From assembly GCF_036345155.1 (NCBI RefSeq), contig NZ_CP107772.1, positions 7,688,001-7,752,000 of the forward strand: 64,000 bases of DNA, given 5' to 3'. The translations under genes were made by a program, and so were the position numbers. The notes under the pieces are model-generated. The model was not told where the DNA came from and searched no databases. It was given only the letters and a program-made list of their open reading frames with translations. Below, piece by piece: positions 40,873 through 50,300 of the stretch (position 1 is the stretch's first letter; every line of letters starts with the position of its first letter). Source of the DNA: Streptomyces sp. NBC_00582 (GTDB taxonomy: Bacteria; Actinomycetota; Actinomycetes; Streptomycetales; Streptomycetaceae).

Positions 40873-41694
40873 GTGCGGATACCGGGGCCGCTTCTCGCGC
40901 TGCTGGGCTGTCTGCCCGGGTTCGCCGCCGTCGCCGCCCTGGTGCTGTGCGGGGGCGGCGCCGACCGCATCACCCTGGCCCGGCCGGCCGCCCGCGGCAA
41001 ACCGCCCGCCCCGGAGCGCAGCCCGGCGGCGCCCGCGCACACCGCGCTCCGACCGCCGATCGTGCTCCGCACGGCCTGGCTGGACGCACGCACCCGGCGC
41101 GCACAGCCGCCGCCGCGCTACGACGACAAGGTCGTCGCCGTCTTCGTCCACCACACCGACTCGCCCAACGGCTACGACTGCGCCGACGCGCCCCGCATCA
41201 TCCGCTACCTGTACACGGGCCAGACCGGCGCCCGCGACTGGGACGACATCGGCTACAACTTCCTCGTCGACCGCTGCGGCACCATCTACGAGGGCCGCGC
41301 GGGCGGCGTCGACCGCCCCGTCACCGGCGCCCACACACAGGGCTTCAACCACCGCACCGCCGGCATCGCCGCCCTCGGCACCTTCACCGCCGGAACTCCC
41401 GTACCGCAGCCGATGGTCGACGCGATCGCCGCGCTGACCGCCTGGAAGCTGGGCCTCGCCGACGTCGACCCGCGCACCATGGTCCGCCTCACCTCCAGCA
41501 ACAGCCTCAGCCGGTACGCCGCCGGCACCACCGCCACCCTGCCCGCGCTGGCCGGCCACAACGACGGCTACATGACGAGCTGCCCCGGCGCCGCCCTCAC
41601 CGCCCGCCTCCCCGAGATCCGCGCCACGGCCGCCCGGCTCCAGCACCGCGCACCCGCCACAGCGCCCTCAGGGACGCTCACAGGAACGCCTTAG
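40873..41694 (+). CDS. PGRP-type N-acetylmuramoyl-L-alanine amidase, secreted
   Basis: I take GTG 40873 because GAGGAGG (40856-40862) is well placed; the upstream ATG 40813 would add 20 residues of Arg/Gly-rich sequence before the signal. The 273-residue product has a signal segment (LLALLGCLPGFAAVAALVL) and a PGRP/amidase_2 domain: first zinc His in VFVHHTDS, NFLVDRCGTIYEGRAGG, GAHTQGFNHRTAGIAALG, second His in LAGHNDGYMTSCPG and the ligand Cys in SCPG. It cuts the bond between MurNAc and the peptide stem. Divergent from the MarP-like protease, 250 bases between starts. Confidence 0.88.
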   Translation: MRIPGPLLALLGCLPGFAAVAALVLCGGGADRITLARPAARGKPPAPERSPAAPAHTALRPPIVLRTAWLDARTRRAQPPPRYDDKVVAVFVHHTDSPNGYDCADAPRIIRYLYTGQTGARDWDDIGYNFLVDRCGTIYEGRAGGVDRPVTGAHTQGFNHRTAGIAALGTFTAGTPVPQPMVDAIAALTAWKLGLADVDPRTMVRLTSSNSLSRYAAGTTATLPALAGHNDGYMTSCPGAALTARLPEIRATAARLQHRAPATAPSGTLTGTP

Positions 41695-41771
41695 GCAGGA
41701 TTCAGGGTTCTCCCATCCCCGCCGCCTACCGTCAGGGACGACACAAGGAAGACCGACCGGAGGCGGGGACG

Positions 41772-41999
41772 ATGAACAGCAGTCACACGAGTGAGCACAC
41801 CACCGCCGGCTGGACCAAGGCCGCACGCGGCCCCTGGACGGTCCTGTGCGCCGTCGCCGCGGTCGTCCTGGGCCCCGCCGCGGTCACCGCGTCCGCCCTC
41901 GAACAGGCCAACAAGGCCCCGCTGCACCACGCGGTGCGCGCCGACCAGGCGCAGGCGTACCTCCCGACGGACAGCACCCGCCGCAGGGCCACCCTCTGA
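41772..41999 (+). CDS. Small secreted or single-pass protein
   Basis: ATG 41772 follows GGAGGCGGGG; 75 residues. A polar N terminus (MNSSHTSEHTTAGWTKAARG) leads into one hydrophobic helix (VLCAVAAVVLGPAAVTASAL) and a 35-residue polar tail. It may be a type II membrane protein, or exported after cleavage at ASA. The product resembles no named family. It follows the amidase gene on the same strand after 77 bases and converges with DUF4240. Confidence 0.7.
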   Translation: MNSSHTSEHTTAGWTKAARGPWTVLCAVAAVVLGPAAVTASALEQANKAPLHHAVRADQAQAYLPTDSTRRRATL

Positions 42000-42011
42000 C
42001 ACCCCCGCCAC

Positions 42012-42530
42012 TCACTCCTTGAAGCGCCCCCACAGCCGGGGATACCGCTCGGCGAGCGCCCCCTCGTTCTCGAAGTCGACGGGCGTGCCCTCGGGTTCGG
42101 ACGGGGCGGGCTCGATGCCGAGGTCCGGGGCGACGGTCCCGGTGAGCTGCTCGTAGGCCTCGTCGGCCGCGTACCCGAGCTCCTCCCCGTCCCCGTCGAT
42201 CTCCTCGTCGAACTCGTCCAGGAGATCCGCGAGCGCGTCCGGATCGTGCACCGCGCCCTCGAAGGTCTCCCGGCCCTGCCCGATCAGCCAGCACCGGAAG
42301 AAGTCGAAGGCGTCGTCGCTCGCCCCGTCGAGCAGCACCCACGCGGCGCCCCACAGGTCCCAGGTGTAGGCGCGGTTGTAGCGGGACTCGAAGTGCCGGG
42401 CGAAGTCGAGCACGGACTCCGGGTCCAGCCGGAGCAGCCGCTCCACGAGCAGGTCGGCCTGCTCCTCGGGGTCACCCTCCGCCGCCGTACGGGAGGCGTC
42501 CACCAGCTCCCAGAACTCCAACTCGTCCAT
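42012..42530 (-). CDS. DUF4240 family protein
   Basis: A 172-residue acidic soluble protein from ATG 42530. It matches DUF4240: MDELEFWELVDASR, DFARHFESRYNRAYTWDLWG, WLIGQGRETFEGAVHDPDAL. Family function is unknown; members often occur in contact-dependent or stress contexts in actinobacteria. The Asp/Glu-rich C-terminal third (DEFDEEIDGDGEEL) is typical. Upstream is the WYL regulator gene with 82 bases between. Confidence 0.88.
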   Translation of the reverse strand: MDELEFWELVDASRTAAEGDPEEQADLLVERLLRLDPESVLDFARHFESRYNRAYTWDLWGAAWVLLDGASDDAFDFFRCWLIGQGRETFEGAVHDPDALADLLDEFDEEIDGDGEELGYAADEAYEQLTGTVAPDLGIEPAPSEPEGTPVDFENEGALAERYPRLWGRFKE

Positions 42531-42612
42531 CACGGGTCCAAGCATCGTGCCTGAGGGGGTCCGGCGCACCCGGAGTGCCGGGGATTGTCACGGTCGCCGT
42601 ACGGCCGCCCGG

Positions 42613-43590
42613 TCACGCTCGTCCGTACAACTCCGCCAGCCGTCCCGCGTCCTCGGTGAACCGCCGTCGCAGGGACTCGGGGGCGACCACCTCCACCTCG
42701 GCGCCGAGCGCGGTGAGCTGGGTGTGCGCCACGTCCTCCGACTCCACCCGCAGGGTCACCGTCACCCACCCGCACGGATCCGCCTCCCCGGCCGTCGCCA
42801 GCGCGTCGCGGGCGGCCACCGGATCCACGGCGTGCGGCAGGGCGCGCACCCCGGTCCGTGTGAGCCGTACGACGACCTCCGCGCGCAGGATCGACCGGGC
42901 GAACCGCTCCGCCTGCTCGCCCCAGAACGCCGGCAGATCGAAGTCCTCGGCCCGGCTGAAACGATCCTTCAGATCCTCGACCCCGGCGAACCGGTCGATC
43001 CGGTACGTCCGGAAGCCCCCGCCCCCGCAGACCCGCGCGCACAGGTACCAGACCCCCGCCTTCAGCACGAGCCCGTACGGCTCCAGATCGCGCACCACCT
43101 CCCCGTCCCCCCGCCGGTACCGCGCCCGCAGACACCGGTCGTCCCACACCGCGTCCGCGACCACCACCAGCGCCTCGGGGGTCTCCGGCTCCCGGAACCA
43201 CGCGGGCGCGTCCAGATGGAACCGCTGCGCCGCCGCCTTCGGCGCGTCCCGCAGCGAGGGCAGCAGCGCGGCGGACACCTTCAGCCGGGCCGCCGAGGCG
43301 GCGTCCTCCAGGCCCATCTCCCTGAGCGCCCCCGGCACCCCGCTCAGGAACAGCGCCTCGGCCTCGCTGCGGGCCAGTCCGGTCAGCCCCGTGCGGTACC
43401 CGCCGACCAGCCGGTACCCGCCGGCCCGCCCCCGCTCCGCGTACACGGGCACACCCGCCTCCGACAGCGCCTGCGCGTCCCGGGTGACGGTCCGCTCGGA
43501 CACCTCCAGCTCCCGCGCCAGCTCGGCGCCGGTCATGGCGGGTCGGGACTGGAGGAGCAGCACCATCTTGATGAGGCGGGCAGCGCGCAT
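42613..43590 (-). CDS. YafY-type WYL-domain transcriptional regulator
   Basis: 325 residues from ATG 43590. The N-terminal winged helix (MTGAELARELEVSERTVTRD) is a DeoR/HTH_11 type. The WYL domain spans about 145-220 with the core VLKAGVWYLCARVCGG (WYL) and FRTYRIDRFAG. WCX-like C-terminal domain completes the protein. WYL proteins sense nucleic-acid or nucleotide ligands and often act as repressors of DNA-damage or phage-response genes. No target gene is evident here. The region upstream is bounded by the aceE terminator. Confidence 0.9.
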   Translation of the reverse strand: MRAARLIKMVLLLQSRPAMTGAELARELEVSERTVTRDAQALSEAGVPVYAERGRAGGYRLVGGYRTGLTGLARSEAEALFLSGVPGALREMGLEDAASAARLKVSAALLPSLRDAPKAAAQRFHLDAPAWFREPETPEALVVVADAVWDDRCLRARYRRGDGEVVRDLEPYGLVLKAGVWYLCARVCGGGGFRTYRIDRFAGVEDLKDRFSRAEDFDLPAFWGEQAERFARSILRAEVVVRLTRTGVRALPHAVDPVAARDALATAGEADPCGWVTVTLRVESEDVAHTQLTALGAEVEVVAPESLRRRFTEDAGRLAELYGRA

Positions 43591-43619
43591 ACGGTCATGA
43601 TGCCGGGGCCCACCGACAA

Positions 43620-43655
43620 GGAAGGGGCGTACGGCGGTCGCCGTACGCCCCTTCC
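43620..43655. terminator. aceE terminator hairpin, 17-bp stem
   Basis: Arms 43620-43636 and 43639-43655 are perfectly complementary (GGAAGGGGCGTACGGCG and its complement) with two bases at the turn. It lies 25 bases past the aceE stop on the minus strand and upstream of the WYL gene. Confidence 0.88.
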
Positions 43656-43679
43656 CCGAACCGTGACCTACCGGCCGGC

Positions 43680-46382
43680 CTACAGGCCGTAGCGCTCGCG
43701 CGCCTCCTTCACCGAGGTCGCCTTGACCTCACCGCGCCGGGCGAGCTGGGCGAGCGCCGCGACGACGACCGACTGGGCGTCCACGCCGAAGTGGCGGCGG
43801 GCGCCCTCACGGGTGTCGGAGAGACCGAAGCCGTCCGCACCGAGCGAGGACCAGTCCTGCTCGACCCACTGCGCGATCTGGTCCGGGACCTGGCGCATGT
43901 AGTCGGAGACCGCGAGCACCGGGCCCTCGGCGCTCTGCAGCGCCTGGCGGACGTACGGGATGCGCTCCTCGCCGCGCAGCAGCGCCGCGTCGGCCTCCAG
44001 CGCGTCCCGGCGCAGCTCGGACCAGGAGGTCGCGGACCACACGTCGGCGGCCACCCCCCACTCCTCGGCGAGCAGCTTCTGCGCCTCGAGCGTCCAGTGG
44101 ATCGCCGTACCGGAGCCCAGCAGCTGGATGCGCGGGGCGTTCGCCGCCGGGGACAGGCCCGCCGACTCCGCCGTGTTGAAGCGGTACAGGCCCTTGACGA
44201 CGCCCTCGTCGATACCGAGGCCGGCCGGCTTCGCGGGCTGCGGCAGCGGCTCGTTGTAGACCGTCAGGTAGTAGAAGACGTTCGGGTCCTCACCCGGGGC
44301 GGCCTCGCCGTACATCCGGCGCAGACCGTCCTTGACGATCACGGCGATCTCGTACGCGAACGCCGGGTCGTACGTCAGCGCGGCCGGGTTGGTCGCGGCG
44401 ATGACCGGGGAGTGGCCGTCGGCGTGCTGCAGACCCTCGCCGGTCAGCGTCGTACGGCCCGCGGTGGCGCCGACGAGGAAGCCGCGGCCGAGCTGGTCGC
44501 CGAGCTGCCACATCTGGTCGGCCGTGCGCTGCCAGCCGAACATCGAGTAGAAGATGTAGAACGGGATCATCGCCTCACCGTGCGTGGAGTACGCGGTGGA
44601 CGCGGCGATGAAGTCGGCCATCGAACCGGCCTCGGTGATCCCCTCGTTGAGGATCTGGCCGTTCTTGGCCTCCTTGTAGTACATGAGCTGGTCGCGGTCG
44701 ACCGGCTCGTACGTCTGGCCCTTGGGGGAGTAGATGCCCAGCGAGGGGAACAGGCTCTCCATGCCGAAGGTGCGCGCCTCGTCGGGGACGATCGGCACCC
44801 AGCGCCTGCCCGTCTCCTTGTCGCGGACCAGGTCCTTGATCAGGCGGACGAAGGCCATGGTGGTGGCCACGTTCTGGGAGCCGGAGCCCTTGTCGAAGGA
44901 GGCGAACGCCTTCTCCGCGGGGGCGGGCAGCGGGGCCAGCGGGTGGACACGGCGGGCCGGGGCCGGGCCGCCGAGGGCCGCGCGGCGCTCCTGGAGGTAG
45001 CGGACCTCGGGGGAGTCGGCGCCGGGGTGGCCGTAGGGGACGACACCGTCGACGAAGTCGCTGTCCTTGATGGGCAGTTCGAGCAGGTCGCGCATCGCCT
45101 TGAACTCGTCCACCGTCAGCTTCTTCATCTGGTGGTTGGCGTTCTTCGACGCGAAGCCCTCGCCGAGGGTGTGGCCCTTGACCGTCTGGGCCAGGATCAC
45201 GGTCGGCGCGCCCTTGAACTCGACGGCGGCCTTGTAGGCGGCGTAGACCTTGCGCGCCTCGTGACCACCGCGGGAGAGGTGGAAACACTCGAGGATCTTG
45301 TCGTCGGACAGCAGCTTGGCCATCTTGACGAGCGCCGGGTCCTTGCCGAAGAAGTCCTGGCGGATGTAGGCGACGTCGCGCGTCTGGTACGTCTGCACCT
45401 GGGCGTCCGGCACCTCGCGCAGCCGGCGGACGAGCGCACCCGTGGTGTCGAGCTGGAACAGCTCGTCCCACGCCGTGCCCCACAGCGTCTTGACGACGTT
45501 CCAGCCGGCGCCGCGGAACTGGGCCTCCAGCTCCTGCACGATCTTGAAGTTGGCGCGGACCGGCCCGTCGAGGCGCTGCAGGTTGCAGTTGACGACGAAG
45601 GTCAGGTTGTCCAGGCCCTCGCGCGAGGCGAGCGCGAGCGCCGCCGTCGACTCGGGCTCGTCCATCTCGCCGTCGCCGAGGAAGGCCCAGACGTGGGAGG
45701 CGGAGACGTCCTTGATGCCGCGGTTGGTCAGGTACCGGTTGAACCGGGCCTGGTAGATCGCGGAGAGCGGGCCGAGACCCATCGACACGGTCGGGAACTC
45801 CCACAGCCAGGGCAGCCGGCGCGGGTGCGGATACGAGGGCAGACCGTTGCCGCCGGACTCGCGGCGGAAGTTGTCCAGGTGGGACTCGTTCAGGCGGCCG
45901 TCGAGGAAGGCGCGGGCGTAGATGCCGGGGGAGGCGTGGCCCTGGATGTAGAGCTGGTCGCCCGAGCCGTCGGCCTCCTTGCCACGGAAGAAGTGGTTGA
46001 AGCCGGTCTCGTAGAGCCAGGCCGCGGAGGCGAAGGTGGCGATGTGGCCGCCGACGCCGTATTTCGAGCCGCGGGTCACCATGGCGGCCGCGTTCCAGCG
46101 GTTCCAGGCGGTGATCTTCCGCTCCATCTCCTCGTCACCGGGCGCGGACGGCTCGGCGGCGGTGGGGATGGTGTTGACGTAGTCGGTCTCGAGGAGCTTC
46201 GGCAGCGCGATGCCGTTGCCCTCCGCCCTCTCCAGCGTGCGGCGCATCAGGTACGCGGCTCGGTGCGGGCCGGCCGCCTTGGCGACCGCGTCCAGCGAGG
46301 CCTGCCATTCGGCGGTCTCCTCCGGGTCGCGGTCCGGGAGCTGGTCGAGCTCGCTCGGCTGGATGGCGTTGGGGTCGGTCAT
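43680..46382 (-). CDS. aceE: Pyruvate dehydrogenase E1 component, homodimeric
   Basis: ATG 46382 with GAAGGCGGCGAC upstream; 900 residues, the normal length of the homodimeric (AceE) E1. It decarboxylates pyruvate with thiamine diphosphate and passes the acetyl group to the E2 lipoyl arm. The TPP/Mg motif GDGEMDEPESTAALA is near residue 238, with NCN in VVNCNLQRLDGP. The substrate-site segments GHASPGIYARAFLDGRL and the C-terminal TSWSELRRDALEAD are present. E2 and E3 genes are 6.6-10 kb away at 52983-56219. An operator-like palindrome overlaps the likely promoter. Confidence 0.97.
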   Translation of the reverse strand: MTDPNAIQPSELDQLPDRDPEETAEWQASLDAVAKAAGPHRAAYLMRRTLERAEGNGIALPKLLETDYVNTIPTAAEPSAPGDEEMERKITAWNRWNAAAMVTRGSKYGVGGHIATFASAAWLYETGFNHFFRGKEADGSGDQLYIQGHASPGIYARAFLDGRLNESHLDNFRRESGGNGLPSYPHPRRLPWLWEFPTVSMGLGPLSAIYQARFNRYLTNRGIKDVSASHVWAFLGDGEMDEPESTAALALASREGLDNLTFVVNCNLQRLDGPVRANFKIVQELEAQFRGAGWNVVKTLWGTAWDELFQLDTTGALVRRLREVPDAQVQTYQTRDVAYIRQDFFGKDPALVKMAKLLSDDKILECFHLSRGGHEARKVYAAYKAAVEFKGAPTVILAQTVKGHTLGEGFASKNANHQMKKLTVDEFKAMRDLLELPIKDSDFVDGVVPYGHPGADSPEVRYLQERRAALGGPAPARRVHPLAPLPAPAEKAFASFDKGSGSQNVATTMAFVRLIKDLVRDKETGRRWVPIVPDEARTFGMESLFPSLGIYSPKGQTYEPVDRDQLMYYKEAKNGQILNEGITEAGSMADFIAASTAYSTHGEAMIPFYIFYSMFGWQRTADQMWQLGDQLGRGFLVGATAGRTTLTGEGLQHADGHSPVIAATNPAALTYDPAFAYEIAVIVKDGLRRMYGEAAPGEDPNVFYYLTVYNEPLPQPAKPAGLGIDEGVVKGLYRFNTAESAGLSPAANAPRIQLLGSGTAIHWTLEAQKLLAEEWGVAADVWSATSWSELRRDALEADAALLRGEERIPYVRQALQSAEGPVLAVSDYMRQVPDQIAQWVEQDWSSLGADGFGLSDTREGARRHFGVDAQSVVVAALAQLARRGEVKATSVKEARERYGL

Positions 46383-46491
46383 GTCGCCGCCTTCCTCAGT
46401 CGAAGGGGGTTCCCTCATCGGTAAGGGTTCGGGGGTGCCCTTGGTCTTTGGCAGGACAGGGCTGTGGGCCCCGGGTACAGGCCCGTCGGCG

Positions 46492-46521
46492 ACTGTAACT
46501 CCCTGATCGATGATCGATCAA
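46492..46521 (-). promoter_or_regulatory. aceE promoter with a 17-bp perfect operator-like palindrome
   Basis: Minus-strand reading: a -35-like TTGATC (46516-46521), an 18-base spacer and a -10-like TACAGT (46492-46497). TGATCGAT-G-ATCGATCA at 46504-46520 is a perfect inverted repeat around one base and lies over the spacer and -35 element, the classic place for a repressor. The start is about 110 bases before the aceE ATG. Regulator unknown; the GntR/FCD gene at 52086-52724 is a candidate. Confidence 0.6.
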
Positions 46522-46650
46522 AGGTTGACGGGCAAAAACTCTCGGTCCAGGAGAAATTGGCATGCGGTGCCAGTGATCCGGGCACGCGGTGCCGTGTTTT
46601 CCCTGCTCGGATGAGTGCTGAGGGGCGTGCGTGTGCGGTGGGCGCGGGTG

Positions 46651-47040
46651 TCAGGTCATCGTTCCCTGGGCGGCCCTCGGGGTCTCCGGCGGTGCGGCGG
46701 GCGCGGCGGTGGGGCCCTCGGTCCGCTCGCCCTGCTGCCGTGCCTCGCCCTGCTGCCGTGCGGCCGTCTGCCGCTGACCCCGGGTGATCACCTCGGTGGC
46801 GGCGCCGATGGCCAGCGCGACCGGCCACTCCAGGACCTCGAGGGCGGCCATGCCGCCGAGGGCCCCGTAGAACAGGAGCTTGCGCGGGGCGGGAAGCTTC
46901 GCGGTCGCGGAGCGGGCGCCGGTGAACATGTCACCGGGCGTCACATACGGGATGCTGACCCGCGGATGCGCGGTGTGCATGTGCAGCACCTTGCCCGCGT
47001 TCTTCTCGTGGTCCTCCGTCTGGGTCTGCGGAGAAGTCAT
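46651..47040 (-). CDS. Small membrane-associated protein of unknown function
   Basis: ATG 47040 follows GGGAGGACGGAG; 129 residues. It has a polar N-terminal third with HMHTAHPRVSIPYVTPGDMF, one hydrophobic segment (LLFYGALGGMAALEVLEWPV ALAIGAA) and a Gln/Arg/Pro-rich tail with a tandem ARQQGE repeat (also a DNA-level repeat at 46725-46760). No family recognised. It lies between aceE and the giant P-type ATPase on the same strand. Confidence 0.7.
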   Translation of the reverse strand: MTSPQTQTEDHEKNAGKVLHMHTAHPRVSIPYVTPGDMFTGARSATAKLPAPRKLLFYGALGGMAALEVLEWPVALAIGAATEVITRGQRQTAARQQGEARQQGERTEGPTAAPAAPPETPRAAQGTMT

Positions 47041-47144
47041 CTCCGTCCTCCCTCAGTAGGAACGAAACTCTCCTTATGTCGCCTTCCATCCCCTCATCGA
47101 ACAAAACATGCTCACCTGTATAAACCTGAATGAATCAGATGACA

Positions 47145-47276
47145 TCAGGCAGCCGTCACCGCGGGGCGCCCCGCGGTGACGAAGGACTTCCAGAGCATGA
47201 GCGACAGACGTATCAGCGCGGCCTCCAGGAGGGCGATCGCCACGTGGGTCAGGAGTGCGGTGAGGAAGTGCGGCAT
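47145..47276 (-). CDS. 43-residue hydrophobic protein next to the P-type ATPase
   Basis: A short frame from ATG 47276 reads MPHFLTALLTHVAIALLEAA, continues LIRLSLMLWKSFVTAGRPAV and ends TAA. It has one amphipathic hydrophobic helix with a His and Trp. It lies 52 bases beyond the stop of the P-type ATPase gene on the same strand. The ribosome site is weak (GAAAGACGG). Small single-helix subunits are known partners of some P-type ATPases, so this may be one, but expression is unproven. Its last codons overlap a perfect 28-bp palindrome. Confidence 0.45.
   Translation of the reverse strand: MPHFLTALLTHVAIALLEAALIRLSLMLWKSFVTAGRPAVTAA
47154..47181. terminator. Perfect 28-bp palindrome (probable terminator)
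   Basis: 47154-47167 pairs completely with 47168-47181 without a loop; core GCGGGGCGCCCCGC. It follows the P-type ATPase gene and overlaps the end of the 43-residue ORF, so it may be that transcript's terminator. Confidence 0.65.
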
Positions 47277-47328
47277 GGTGTGGCCGTCTTTCGTGTGCGA
47301 CGTGCGGGGACGGCTCCTTTGTCCGGTC

Positions 47329-50300
47329 TCATCCCGTCCACGCGGCGGCCTGCGGGTGTACGGCGGGTGAACTCTGCCCGACCGTGCGGAGGTGCTGCAC
47401 CAGGGCCGGCACCAGCACCGAGGCCACCGCCGACGTCACGGCGATCGTCCAGCCCCCGGGCCCCAGGGGCCGGCTGCCGAAGAAGTGGCTGAGCCCCGGG
47501 ACGGTCACCACCACGACCAGCGTCACCAGCGACCCCACCACGGCCACGGCGACCAGCGGATCGCGCCCCGCGTCCTGCAGCGTCTGCAGGAGCTGGGAGG
47601 AGACCAGCGCGACCAGCGCCACCGTGTCGGCGCGCCCCCGCGTACCGGTCGCCCGGGCGGCCACCCAGGCGCCGGCGGCGGCCGCCGTGGTGACGACGGC
47701 ACGCAGCCGCATGTGCCGGGTGAGCGCCGCCCCGAGGGAGGCCTCCGGCCCCTCCGCGAGCAGCCGGTCGGGATCGTCGGCCGGCGGCCGCGCGGCGATC
47801 GCCATCGCCGGCAGCATGTCCGTGAGCAGGTTGACCAGGAGCAACTGGCGCGCGTTCAGCGCACTGCCGCCGGTGAACAGACCGGTCGCCAGCGTGAACG
47901 CGATCTCCCCGACATTGCCGCCGAGCAGGATGCCCAGTGCCTTGCGCACCGAGGCCCACATGGCCCGCCCCTCGACGATCGCGTCGACGATCGTCTCGAT
48001 CCGGTCGTCGGTGATCACCACGTCGGCCGCGGAACGGGCCGCGGGCGTCGCCCGTGAGCCCAGGGCGATGCCCACGTCGGCGATCCGGATCGCGGGCGCG
48101 TCGTTGGCGCCGTCACCCGTCACCGCGACGATCCTGCCGCCCGAGCGCAACGCGCCCACGATCCGCGCCTTGTGCGCCGGGGTGACCCGCGCGAACACGG
48201 TCACCCCCGGCAGCGCACCGGCGAGCGCGTCGTCGTCCAGGGCGTCCAGCTCCGCCCCCGTCATCAGCCGCGGCTCCTCGTGCGGCCTGAGCTCCCGGGC
48301 GATCGCCGCGGCGGTGCTCGGATGATCACCGGTGACCATGACGATCCGCACCCCGGCCCGGGCCAGCCGGCGCACGCTCTCCGCGGCGGTGGCCCGCACC
48401 GGGTCGGCGAGCCCCAGCAGCCCCAGCAGACACAGGCCGTCGAGGTTCTCGTCGCTGACGTCGGCGACCTCGGCGAGCTCGCCGTCGTCCTGCGGCGCGT
48501 CCGGTGCGAGGACGTGCTCGGCGACCGCGAGCACCCGCAGACCCTGCCGGGCCAGCCGGTCGATCTCCGCCTCGGTCTCCTCCCGCGCCCCCTCACCGAA
48601 CGGCTCGTCGGCGCCCTCGCGCCGCACCCGTTCGCAGCGCGCCAGCACGACCTCCGGAGCGCCCTTGACGACGATCCGCGCCCGGCCCCCCGAGCGCCCC
48701 AGCACCGCGTGGAAGCCACGGCCCGGCTCGAACGGCAGCTCCGCGACCCGCTCCCAGGTGTCCGCGCCATGCCCCGCCGCCCGCGCCGGCGCCTCACCCA
48801 GCAGCTCGGCCGCGGCCGCGATCGCCCGGTCGGTGGGGTGCGTGAGCCCCGACGCCGGACCCGGCGGCCCCGCCAGGGCCGCCGTGGCCACCACCCGCCG
48901 CAGCGCCGGGCCGAAACCGTCGGGACGACGGCTCTCCCGCCCGTCGGACACCTGCTGCAGCGTGATCCTGCCCTCGGTGAGCGTGCCCGTCTTGTCGAAG
49001 CACAGCACATCGGTGCGCCCGAGCGCCTCGATCGTGGACGCGCTGCGCACGAGGGTGTCCCGGGCGGACAGCCGACGGGCCGCCGCCAGCTCCGCGACCG
49101 TCGCGACGAACGGCAGCCCCTCCGGTACGGCGGCCACGCACAGGCTCACCGCGGAGCCCAGGGCCGCGCCCAGCGGCCGGCTGCGCACCAGGTCGACGGC
49201 GAACAGCGCGACGCCCGCCGCCACCGACATCGGCAGGAACCACCGCCCCAGCGCCTTGAGCCGCCGCTCCACCCCGCTCTCCGGCGGCCCGTCCTCGGGA
49301 CCCGCCTGGGCGGCGCTGCCCGCCTCGGTGGCGGCCCCGGTGGCGACGACCACGGCGAGCGCGTGCCCCGCCGCCACCGTCGTCCCCTCGTAGAGCATGG
49401 ACGTCCGGTCCGCCACGGCACGGGCCGCGTTCGGCGCCGAGTCCTTGGCGACCGGAAGCGACTCGCCGGTGAGGCTGGACTCGTCCGCCTCCAGCCCCCT
49501 CGCCCGCACCACCCGGCAGTCCGCCGGCACCGAGTCGCCGGCCCGCAGATCGACCACATCACCGCGCACCAGCAGCTCGGCGGGCACCTCGACCGGCTCG
49601 CCCCCGGTGCCCCGGCGCACCCGCGCCCGCACCGAGGTCGCCTCGACCAGCCGCTCCGCCTCCTCGTCGGCCCGCTGCCGCTGCACCCCGCCCACCAGCG
49701 CGTCCACCCCGAGGACACCGCCGATCAGCACCGCGTCGACGACCGAGCCGAGCGCCGCCGAGATACCCCCGCCGACCGCCAGGACGGGGGTGAGCGGATT
49801 CGCCAGCTCCTCCGCGATCCGGCCGGCCAGCGTCATCGGACCGGCGTGCGGGCCACGCCCCTCGGACTGCCGCCGCCGGGCCGCCTCCGCCTCGTCCAGA
49901 CCCCGCGAGGAGGTGCCGAGCCGGCCCATCACCTGACGTACCGTCATGGCGTGCCAGGGCGTGCGTTCGGTGGCCGCCGGCGCCGGGCGGGCGTGCAGCC
50001 GGCGGGCCGCCCAGAAACCCGCGGTGATCCCGGACACGGTCACCCCGTCGGAGACCAGCCGCGCCCGCGCCCAGGCACCGGGACGGGGGACGAGAAGACC
50101 GAGCGCCGACGCCGCGAGGGCGCCCGCGCCCTCCAGACGGGCGCACAGCACGGCGAGCCGCCGGGCCTCCGGCAGCGCGGTCAGCAGCAGATGGGCGACG
50201 TCCGGCGGGGCCGCCACATCCGCGTCCCACGGCACCCGCCGGGTACCGGTGAGCACGCCGACGCCCAGGTCCGCGCGGGTGAAGGCCCGTCCGGCCCGCG

